Positions 26,401 through 32,935 of a stretch of DNA of 64,000 bases are shown piece after piece. This DNA comes from Clostridium aquiflavi (GTDB lineage Bacteria; Bacillota; Clostridia; Clostridiales; Clostridiaceae). Positions within the stretch are counted from its first letter, which is position 1. Every line of letters starts with the position of its first letter. A program made the position numbers and the translations under genes. Location of the stretch: NCBI RefSeq assembly GCF_031344075.1, contig NZ_JAVJAN010000022.1, forward strand, positions 3,202 to 67,201, written 5' to 3'. A model generated the notes under the pieces. The model did not search any database. It saw only the letters and a program-made list of their open reading frames with translations, and had not been told where the DNA came from.

Positions 26401-26925
26401 ATGGAGATGAATGATATCCTAAATGGCTTAAATTCATGTGATGATAATTGTTGTGATTCAGATACTAGCAATAATTGTTGTTGTGGAAATAACATCGGAG
26501 GAAATCCAGGATTCAACCCAGGTTGTGGAAATGGTGGATTTGGTACCGGCTGTGGATTAGGTAGCTGGATTTGGATTTTATTAATATTATTCTATTGTGG
26601 CTGTGGTGGTAATGGCTTCTTAGGCGGTGGAAATAATAGTTATATGAATAATAATAATTGCTGTAGATGCGATGATGATTGTTGTTGTTGTTGTTGTGGA
26701 CGTCCAATGAAAGAGTGCTGCTGCAGCAATAACAATTGCTGTTGTAACAACAAAGGGTATGCAACTGGCAGCGGATTATTAGGAAACTGTAGTGCATATC
26801 TATTCTTATTAGTAATTCTATTCCTTTGTAATGGATGGGGTGGAAATAATGCAGGATGCGGTGGTGCTGGAATAAGCCCATTTACATCAGGTTTAGGTAA
26901 TTTTACTGGCAATTGTTGTTGCTAG
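26401..26925 (+). CDS. Cysteine/glycine/asparagine-rich protein (chorion-like, possible spore coat)
   Basis: A 174-residue protein with 31 cysteines (about 18%). It alternates hydrophilic Cys-Asn clusters, including DDDCCCCCCGRP, with two hydrophobic segments, GSWIWILLILFYCGCGGNGF near 56 and GSGLLGNCSAYLFLLVILFL near 123. It ends in CCC. A strong AAGGAGG precedes the ATG. Similar clostridial proteins have been labelled chorion-class high-cysteine proteins, and the hydrophobic cores resemble small YjcZ-type sporulation proteins. A cross-linked coat or exosporium role is a guess from composition. The next gene is a shorter relative. The six TGT codons at 26680-26697 form a slippage-prone tract. 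Confidence 0.8.
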   Translation: MEMNDILNGLNSCDDNCCDSDTSNNCCCGNNIGGNPGFNPGCGNGGFGTGCGLGSWIWILLILFYCGCGGNGFLGGGNNSYMNNNNCCRCDDDCCCCCCGRPMKECCCSNNNCCCNNKGYATGSGLLGNCSAYLFLLVILFLCNGWGGNNAGCGGAGISPFTSGLGNFTGNCCC

Positions 26926-26956
26926 AATTCTGAATTTTTAGGAAGGAGAGATATAT

Positions 26957-27220
26957 ATGTCTAAAAAGAAGAATAAATGTTGCTGTGAAAAGAAAATGAA
27001 TGATTGCTGTTGTACACCTTGCTGCACAAACAATAATACTGGATCTGGCTTCTTAGGTGGAGGATGTGGTGTTGCACCAATTATATTCTTATTAATAGCA
27101 TGTGGATCAGGATTACTAAATTGTAATTCATCATATTTAATTATCTTACTATTTATATTATTTGGTGGATGTTTCTTCAATTCAGGATATAACAATTCAG
27201 GAAATGTTTGCTGCTGCTAG
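26957..27220 (+). CDS. Short cysteine-rich paralogue of the upstream gene
   Basis: An 87-residue protein with 15 cysteines. Its core GSGLLNCNSSYLIILLFILFGG aligns with GSGLLGNCSAYLFLLVILFL of the preceding protein. Both end in CCC, and both have Cys-triplet clusters in the N-terminal part (CCCEKKMNDCCC). It starts 32 nt after the first gene with its own AGGAAGGAGAG site, so they are co-transcribed. It is probably a component of the same structure; the function is unknown. Confidence 0.75.
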   Translation: MSKKKNKCCCEKKMNDCCCTPCCTNNNTGSGFLGGGCGVAPIIFLLIACGSGLLNCNSSYLIILLFILFGGCFFNSGYNNSGNVCCC

Positions 27221-27229
27221 ATAGTGGAT

Positions 27230-27253
27230 GGAGGGCTTAATTTTAAGCCCTCC
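27230..27253. other. GC-rich hairpin followed by an A-run
   Basis: ggagggcttaa (27230-27240) and ttaagccctcc (27243-27253) pair perfectly, but seven A rather than T follow on the + strand. It sits right after the Cys-rich pair and so would be an atypical terminator. Confidence 0.5.
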
Positions 27254-27334
27254 AAAAAAATGCGTAAAAGTATAAACATATTTACTGTATTATACATATA
27301 TTAAATTAGGAGAATTATAATTGGAGGAATTTTG

Positions 27335-27922
27335 ATGGCTAAACATAAACGTAAGGAAAAACAGCCAGTTGATAATAATATGGGAAGCAATAATTTTAGA
27401 AATAATAATGTCAATCCATTTGGAATAGATCCAGCTCAATTAATGGGGATGTTAGGAGGAAATTTTGATATAAATAGTCTTTTAGCATCTATGAATATAG
27501 ATGGCTTAAATTTAGCTAATTTAGCACCATTAGCAAATATGGCAGGAATAAATTTAGGTAATTTCGGAAATGCAAATCAAAGAAACATGAATATGAACAA
27601 TATGAACATGAATAACATGAATCCTATGAATGGAAATAATAACATAAATACAATGAATGATATTACAAGTGACTTTATGAATACATCAAATGATATTATG
27701 AATGATTTTACAGATAAATCAAATGACATAAACACTCAAGAAAAAAATATAAGTGAGAAGAAAAATAAAAGATCAAATTCTCATCATAAAAAAGAAATTG
27801 AAGAAGAAGATAGTAATTTAGAAATGTTAATATCTTTAAGGGGGTTTGTTCATCCAGAAAAAGTTAATTTTATAGATAAGATAATAGATTTGTATAAAAA
27901 TGGTGCATTTAAAGATATTTAA
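27335..27922 (+). CDS. Asn/Met-rich low-complexity protein, unknown
   Basis: A 195-residue soluble protein. The N-terminus is basic (MAKHKRKEK). The middle is dominated by Asn, Met and Leu, with degenerate repeats such as MNNMNMNNMNPMNG near 88-101. The C-terminal ~40 residues look ordered (EMLISLRGFVHPEKVNFIDKIIDLYKNGAFKDI). The ATG at 27335 is preceded by GGAGG at 7 nt; the TTG at 27332 is too close. It follows the Cys-rich pair and may belong to the same surface or spore structure. That is only inferred from position and composition. Confidence 0.7.
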   Translation: MAKHKRKEKQPVDNNMGSNNFRNNNVNPFGIDPAQLMGMLGGNFDINSLLASMNIDGLNLANLAPLANMAGINLGNFGNANQRNMNMNNMNMNNMNPMNGNNNINTMNDITSDFMNTSNDIMNDFTDKSNDINTQEKNISEKKNKRSNSHHKKEIEEEDSNLEMLISLRGFVHPEKVNFIDKIIDLYKNGAFKDI

Positions 27923-27970
27923 AATACTATGTATAACAAATGGAATTGTTGTTAATAATATTACTGTAAC

Positions 27971-28036
27971 GGAGAATATATTCTCCAAAAGCTTAATAAA
28001 AAATACCTTTTTATTAAGCACCCCCCCCATCCCCCT
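27971..28036. repeat. Two hairpins and a C8-AT-C5 tract
   Basis: ggagaatatattctcc (27971-27986) is a perfect palindrome. A 12-bp hairpin (27991-28002 with 28008-28019) follows, then eight C (28021-28028), at, and five C (28031-28035). Such C-runs are very unusual in this AT-rich DNA. Confidence 0.6.
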
Positions 28037-28039
28037 TTT

Positions 28040-28063
28040 AGGCCGCATTAGCGGCCTTTTTAT
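28040..28063 (+). terminator. Terminator of the 27335 gene
   Basis: ggccgc-atta-gcggcc (28041-28056) followed by tttttattt. It touches the stop codon of the minus-strand gene. Confidence 0.85.
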
Positions 28064-28968
28064 TTAATCCTTTTTATTGAAATGATTTTAAAATTAGAGT
28101 CCTCTATTGTAGAATCTAGATAAAAAATAACTTCACTTTTATCTCCCTCTTCTCCCTTTAATTTATTTTTTTCAAAAGTTAATCTCCATTTTAAAGATGT
28201 AGCATTACTATAAGAATCCCAATCGTAATCATAAAAGAATGCATCTTGAAAAGAATATGAATGATTCTCCTTATCTAAATTCCATAAAGTAGCTAAATCG
28301 TTACTATCTATTTTAGGGGAAAATATATCAGGTAAATCATCTAATTCATAAGGTGTTTCTATTAATTTGATGAAATTAGTTATGTTGTTTAGTGACGGAA
28401 TAGTAGAAGCCTCGTTTGTTGTATCTAATACTTCATTATTTATTATCATAAAACTGCTTGAAGATGAATTTCCTTTGGATGCTGACAATGAAAAACATTG
28501 AGGCGTTTTATTATTTTTAGAGTCTAATATGCCAAATATATTTTTATCACTTGAATATAGATTTTGAAATTCACCATCTTTCCAAGAAAATATATAACAT
28601 ATGCTTTTATTTTCTTTTACACCTTGTAGAATTATTTCTGGACTTACATCTCTAGAAAGATCATATAAATAAATTTTGGGTGACCAATGGTTATTTAAAG
28701 AAAAAAGTACATTGTCATTAATTTTAGTAGATAGATAAGTGTTATTACTATTATGAGAAATGTTTAAATCAACAGTATTATCTTTTTTAATAAATTCTAT
28801 ATGTTCATTTTGACCATCACAAGTCAAATCGGTATCTATGTTTTTAGTTGAATCTATAGGAGCAATGGTTTGTAAAGTATTGCTTTTGTTTATAATAATA
28901 GTTGTAGATATAATTATTACAACTATTAAAGCTAGAATAAATTTTTTTTTGATTATTAATAATTTCAT
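28060..28968 (-). CDS. Membrane-anchored extracytoplasmic protein, unknown
   Basis: A 302-residue protein whose N-terminus (KKKFILALIVVIIISTTIII) is an uncleaved anchor or signal; there is no lipobox cysteine. The rest is exported and beta-rich: DLTCDGQNEHIEFIKKDN followed by PKIYLYDLSRDVSPEIILQG resembles proteins that compare stored text or FG-GAP/VCBS-like strands, but no metal motif is convincing. The C-terminal third includes a WRLTFEKNKLKGEEGDKSEV stretch. The ATG has GAGGTGA upstream. It is divergent from nothing and lies after perR on the same strand, with a terminator between them. Confidence 0.7.
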   Translation of the reverse strand: MKLLIIKKKFILALIVVIIISTTIIINKSNTLQTIAPIDSTKNIDTDLTCDGQNEHIEFIKKDNTVDLNISHNSNNTYLSTKINDNVLFSLNNHWSPKIYLYDLSRDVSPEIILQGVKENKSICYIFSWKDGEFQNLYSSDKNIFGILDSKNNKTPQCFSLSASKGNSSSSSFMIINNEVLDTTNEASTIPSLNNITNFIKLIETPYELDDLPDIFSPKIDSNDLATLWNLDKENHSYSFQDAFFYDYDWDSYSNATSLKWRLTFEKNKLKGEEGDKSEVIFYLDSTIEDSNFKIISIKRIK

Positions 28969-29030
28969 TATGTATCACCTCAATTAAATTATATGTACAT
29001 AATATTTTTTTAATTCTAACTTTATAAAAA

Positions 29031-29074
29031 ATATACCCATTTTTAATAATCTAAGATTATAAAAATGGGTATAT
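29031..29074 (-). terminator. Terminator after perR
   Basis: atatacccatttttaataat pairs with attataaaaatgggtatat (one-base bulge). On the minus strand it is followed by tttttat. Confidence 0.75.
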
Positions 29075-29092
29075 TTATAATTTATTTTTTTA

Positions 29093-29509
29093 TTATTTTA
29101 AATGTTGACAATCTTTACAGTATCCATAAAAATAAACTCTATTATAACAAACTGTAAACTTGGAATGATCTTCTGCTAATTGATTAATATAATCCAAGTT
29201 TAAATCTTCAAAGTCATCAATTCTTCCACAAGTTAAACATTGTATATGTGGGTGTGAATTAGGATTTCTATCATATCTGAAATTTCCTTCCCCAACATTA
29301 ATTTCTTGGATAAGTCCTACATCTACTAAAGTTTTTAGTGTTTTATATACAGTAGCTAAACTCATGGTTGGATATTGCTCATGAATAGCTTTATATATAA
29401 TTTCGGCAGATGGGTGTGATGCAGTGCCTAATAAATAATTATATACAGCTAATCTTTGTGGTGTCAATTTAAGCTTTTTTTCTTTGAAAATTAAAGCTAT
29501 TTCGTTAAT
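29093..29509 (-). CDS. perR: Fur-family regulator, PerR type
   Basis: A metal-dependent repressor of peroxide-stress genes in related bacteria. It has a winged-helix domain with LTPQRLAVYNYL and the recognition helix region MSLATVYKTLKTLVD, then metal ligands in FRYDRNPNSHPHIQCLTCGR. The structural zinc site is CLTC plus CKDC at the C-terminus. The strong GGAGG (29518-29522) leaves no room for the GTG at 29518, whose first G is its last base. The codon ATT at 29507-29509 is 8 nt away and gives a normal N-terminus (138 residues), so I place the start there. PerR is favoured over Fur or Zur by overall similarity, with moderate certainty. Confidence 0.85.
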   Translation of the reverse strand: MNEIALIFKEKKLKLTPQRLAVYNYLLGTASHPSAEIIYKAIHEQYPTMSLATVYKTLKTLVDVGLIQEINVGEGNFRYDRNPNSHPHIQCLTCGRIDDFEDLNLDYINQLAEDHSKFTVCYNRVYFYGYCKDCQHLK

Positions 29510-29549
29510 TGTAAACACCTCCGTTTATTGTAATATATTAAAAGTATAT

Positions 29550-29582
29550 AATAATAATAATTAAAAGTCAATTATTATTATT
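29550..29582. promoter_or_regulatory. Inverted repeats upstream of perR
   Basis: aataataataatt (29550-29562) and its complement (29570-29582) flank 7 nt. A second perfect palindrome, taataattatta, lies at 29604-29615. Both resemble the AT-rich TTATAAT-type boxes of Fur-family regulators, so autoregulation is plausible. Base composition makes chance matches likely. Confidence 0.35.
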
Positions 29583-29785
29583 ACTTAATAATGAAATAGG
29601 TAGTAATAATTATTAAATAATAAGAAATATACGGAAAATATTCATAAAAAATATTATATTATTAATATTTTGTAAATTACCTATTGTATACTTTATCAAA
29701 TTCTGTTAAAATATAAGTAGGACAAGTTGTTAATTTATTAACAATCTATTTTAAAAATTATATTATTATAGAGGAGGAGTACGAT

Positions 29786-30103
29786 ATGGCAAAATATAAA
29801 GTTGGAGACGAATTAATAATAGTTACTGATCCTAATAAAGAGATGGAAAAATTAAAAGAGTTAACTTGTTTAAAAATAGATGGGGACTTTGCACAAATAG
29901 CATGGGGCGTAAAAATTGTAGATGTAGAATATAATAAGCCTAATGTAACTTTAACATATATAAATTTTAAAGGTGAAAGAAATAAAGTATTTGCAATATG
30001 CAAAGATATAGCAAATTTTGATAACGAAAAGGTATTAGAAAAAGCATTATTAAAAGCTTTCCAAAATGAAATAATAAATATAGCAGTTGATAAAAATAGC
30101 TAG
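29786..30103 (+). CDS. Small conserved-type protein, tandem copy 1
   Basis: A 105-residue soluble protein, probably beta-rich at first (KYKVGDELIIVTDP; GDFAQIAWGVKIVDVEY) then helical (EKVLEKALLKAFQNEI). It has a GAGGAGGAG site. The gene at 30351 encodes an equal-length relative, identical at 80 of 105 positions by my count. The most constant stretch is DKPNVTLTYxNFKGE through FQNEIINI. There is no signal, no metal cluster and no recognised family. The conserved WG and FKGE residues suggest a real fold under selection. Confidence 0.75.
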   Translation: MAKYKVGDELIIVTDPNKEMEKLKELTCLKIDGDFAQIAWGVKIVDVEYNKPNVTLTYINFKGERNKVFAICKDIANFDNEKVLEKALLKAFQNEIINIAVDKNS

Positions 30104-30143
30104 TGTTTATAGAAGTAACTATATATGAACACAATTTTATTAT

Positions 30144-30216
30144 AAGTGAAAAAAATTAATTTATTACATGTAGAAATTTTCTAACATAAAGTAAATTAAT
30201 GTTTTTTCACTTTTTT
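30144..30216 (+). terminator. Terminator after tandem copy 1
   Basis: aagtgaaaaaa-attaattta pairs with taaattaat-gttttttcactt with one bulged base, followed by ttttg. Confidence 0.65.
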
Positions 30217-30350
30217 GTTTTATTATATATAATATGTGATATAATAAGAAAAATTAAATAATAAAAAATAATATATATTTGTTAATTAATTAACGTTATA
30301 TACAAAAACTACTTATAATTAAGCAGCTCATGTATAAGGAGGAAAAAGTT

Positions 30351-30668
30351 ATGGGAAAATATAAAGTTGGAGAAGAATTAATAATAATTACAGATCCAAG
30401 TAAAGAAGTAAAAAAGATAAAAGAACTAAATCAATTAAATATAAAAGATGATTTTGCTCAGATATCTTGGGGGATAAAAGTTATAGATGTAGAGTATGAT
30501 AAACCAAATGTAACTTTAACTTATATGAATTTCAAAGGTGAGACTAATAAGGTATTTGCAGTATGCAAAGATATAGAAAACTTTGATAACCAAAAGGTAT
30601 TAGAAAAGGCATTGTTGAAAGCATTCCAAAATGAAATCATAAATATAACAGTAAATAAAAATAATTAG
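30351..30668 (+). CDS. Small conserved-type protein, tandem copy 2
   Basis: A 105-residue paralogue of the 29786 gene (76% identical by eye). I chose the ATG at 30351, which follows AAGGAGG at the right distance; the upstream ATG at 30330 precedes that site. Each copy has its own leader and terminator, so they can be expressed separately, which argues for distinct timing rather than a simple dose effect. Function unknown. Confidence 0.75.
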   Translation: MGKYKVGEELIIITDPSKEVKKIKELNQLNIKDDFAQISWGIKVIDVEYDKPNVTLTYMNFKGETNKVFAVCKDIENFDNQKVLEKALLKAFQNEIINITVNKNN

Positions 30669-30674
30669 AAGTTT

Positions 30675-30717
30675 AAGCTATACTATTAATTTTTAATAGT
30701 ATAGCTTTATTTTTTTA
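30675..30717 (+). terminator. Terminator after tandem copy 2
   Basis: A perfect 15-bp stem (30675-30689 with 30693-30707), loop of three T, then tatttttttat. Confidence 0.85.
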
Positions 30718-30949
30718 TAGAAGAAATAGAGAGTTTTTAATTTGAAAAAATTACATTATGTTTAGATAAAGGTTATATAAATGTTAATTTTATATAGCTT
30801 TGAACATTAAGATATTTTTATAAATAGAAAGAAAAAAAGAAAAATATTATAAAAATATGTAAAAATGCTAAAAAACTTTATTTTTGTTATATTTTATAAT
30901 ATAATGAGTCTGATGGAAACAATTTCTTACAAAAAAAGGGTGTGAGTTT

Positions 30950-31156
30950 ATGGGTAAGTGTCCATTTTGGTCAAGTTCTAAGGAGTATCATGAATGTTAT
31001 GATTCATGTCCAATGTTAACAAGTGATATTGAAGATGATGGACAATGTATTTTTAAAGAATACTTATCAGTAAATAGAATAAATTTCAAAGATATAATAA
31101 AAGAAGAATATAGCTTTTTAAAAAAATCTATTTATAATGATGAAAGTAACTATTAG
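30950..31156 (+). CDS. Small four-cysteine protein, unknown
   Basis: A 68-residue protein starting MGKCPFWSSSKEYHECYDSCPM, with a further cysteine at about 33. The spacing C-x11-C-x3-C-x12-C could hold zinc or an Fe-S cluster, but no family is recognised. The C-terminal half is charged and helical. GGGTGTGAG precedes the ATG. It is monocistronic: a terminator follows it and the next gene is convergent. Confidence 0.65.
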   Translation: MGKCPFWSSSKEYHECYDSCPMLTSDIEDDGQCIFKEYLSVNRINFKDIIKEEYSFLKKSIYNDESNY

Positions 31157-31163
31157 TTAGCAT

Positions 31164-31208
31164 AAAAAATATCCTATATTTAAAGTTAAAAATATAGGAT
31201 ATTTTTTT
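31164..31208. terminator. Bidirectional terminator between the 30950 gene and pncB
   Basis: A perfect 18-bp stem (31164-31181 with 31190-31207) starting aaaaaa and ending tttttt, so it can serve both convergent genes. Confidence 0.88.
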
Positions 31209-31228
31209 GATTGTGCCTAATAATTGGA

Positions 31229-31264
31229 TCTGTTTTAAATACATCAACATTATGCTAAAACAGA
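31229..31264. repeat. Short inverted repeat, possible relic of the 5038 element
   Basis: tctgtttta (31229-31237) and taaaacaga (31256-31264) enclose acatcaacat. The TCTGTTTTA plus ATCAAC pattern matches the ends of the element at 5038-5144. Confidence 0.4.
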
Positions 31265-31273
31265 GCATAATGA

Positions 31274-32752
31274 TTAATCTTGAGTTTCATATGATTTAGT
31301 ATATTTATGAAGAAGTGATTGCTTTAATGCCCATAGATTTTCAGATAAATCTACATAGTAAGTATGTGGATTTTCAAATCTAAGAACTTCAGACCATAAT
31401 TTATTTGTTTCATTTTTAGCAAAATCTCTAATTGCAAGCACACTAGGTGATTCATAAATACAATTGCCACTATCAAATAACTGAACTTGAAGCTCTTTAG
31501 CATAGTAATTTTTTAATTTTTTTCTCTTCCAAGTATGAACGGGATCAAATATAGTCAATGTTTTACTTTCATCCACTTGTTCATTCTTTAAAGCTATTAG
31601 GTCAGCTAAAGCTTTATGAGAAGATTTATCAAAAATTCTAATTACTTTTTTAAAACCAGGATTGGTTATTTTTTCATCATTTTCACTGATTTTAATTTTA
31701 GGTACTAGTTCATTATCGTTTTCTATAGCTACTAATTTATAAACACCACCAAATACAGGCTCTGATTTTGCAGTTATTAATCTTTCACCTACACCAAATG
31801 AATCTATACAAGCGCCTTGCTCTAGTACATCTCTAATTATATGTTCGTCTAGTGAGTTTGAGATTACTATTTTACAATCATCGTATCCAGCTTCATCTAG
31901 CATTTGTCTACAACGCTTAGTTAAATAGGTTATATCACCAGAATCTATTCTAATACCCGTAGGTCTTTTTCCCAGTGGTTTTAATATTTCATCAAAAACT
32001 TTTATTGCATTAGGGATACCAGATTTTATAACATTATAAGTATCTATTAATAATAAGCAATTATCTGGATAAAGTTCAGCCCATGATTTAAATGCTTCAT
32101 ATTCATTGTCAAATAGTTGTACCCAGCTATGAGCCATTGTACCTACAGCAGGAATATTAAACATTTTATCTGAAATAGTACATGCTGTTGAATCACATCC
32201 ACCTATCATTGCAGCTCTAGCACCATAAATAGCACCATCATATCCTTGAGCTCTTCTAGAACCAAACTCCATTACAGAACGATTACCAGCAGCTCTACAA
32301 ATCCTGTTAGCTTTTGTTGCTATTAATGTTTGATGGTTTATAGTTAAAAGTATCATTGTTTCTACAAGTTGTGCTTGGATTACAGGACCTTTTACTGTTA
32401 CTAATGGCTCATTTGGAAATACTGGATTTCCTTCTGGAATAGCCCAAACATCACAACTAAATTTAAAATCTCTTAAATATTTAAGAAAATCTTCTGAAAA
32501 AATATTTTTATTTTTTAAATACATAATGTCTTCATCAGTAAATTTTAAATTATTTAAGTATTCTATTAATTGTTCAACTCCAGCCATGATACAATAACCA
32601 CCGCCATCAGGAACTCTTCTAAAGAACATATCAAAATATGCAATTTTATTTTGAAGATTTTTATTGAAATAACCATTTCCCATAGTCAATTCATAAAAAT
32701 CTACTAACATTGTAAGATTTCTCTCGTATCTAACATTAAATTTATTTTCCAT
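31274..32752 (-). CDS. pncB: Nicotinate phosphoribosyltransferase
   Basis: This enzyme makes nicotinate mononucleotide from nicotinate and PRPP with ATP hydrolysis, the entry point of NAD salvage. It has 492 residues, the longer bacterial form. Landmarks are TMLVDFYELTMGNGYF near 14-29, the histidine region TINHQTLIATKANRI, EFGSRRAQGYDGA near 162, GTMAHSWVQLF near 203, and IRIDSGDITYL near 271. The minus-strand ATG has AAAGGAGA upstream. It is divergent from the helicase gene, and no NAD regulator site is recognised between them. Confidence 0.94.
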   Translation of the reverse strand: MENKFNVRYERNLTMLVDFYELTMGNGYFNKNLQNKIAYFDMFFRRVPDGGGYCIMAGVEQLIEYLNNLKFTDEDIMYLKNKNIFSEDFLKYLRDFKFSCDVWAIPEGNPVFPNEPLVTVKGPVIQAQLVETMILLTINHQTLIATKANRICRAAGNRSVMEFGSRRAQGYDGAIYGARAAMIGGCDSTACTISDKMFNIPAVGTMAHSWVQLFDNEYEAFKSWAELYPDNCLLLIDTYNVIKSGIPNAIKVFDEILKPLGKRPTGIRIDSGDITYLTKRCRQMLDEAGYDDCKIVISNSLDEHIIRDVLEQGACIDSFGVGERLITAKSEPVFGGVYKLVAIENDNELVPKIKISENDEKITNPGFKKVIRIFDKSSHKALADLIALKNEQVDESKTLTIFDPVHTWKRKKLKNYYAKELQVQLFDSGNCIYESPSVLAIRDFAKNETNKLWSEVLRFENPHTYYVDLSENLWALKQSLLHKYTKSYETQD

Positions 32753-32935
32753 GAATAGTCTCCTTTAAGTAAAGTTCACAATACTATAATTAAGTTATCT
32801 ACCTATAGTTTGTGAAAGTATCTATAAAAGTATATAATAAAATTATTGTACATCTATAATATAATTATTACAATATAGTTATTTATTGCGTTATTATATA
32901 ATAATTCAAGAATTAAGTAAGGAAAGAGGAAGTTA

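Noticed and set aside
26513..26912. Long minus-strand frames opposite the Cys-rich gene
   Set aside because: They are His/Tyr- or Gln/Pro-rich antisense translations of TGT- and AAT-rich DNA, without ribosome sites.
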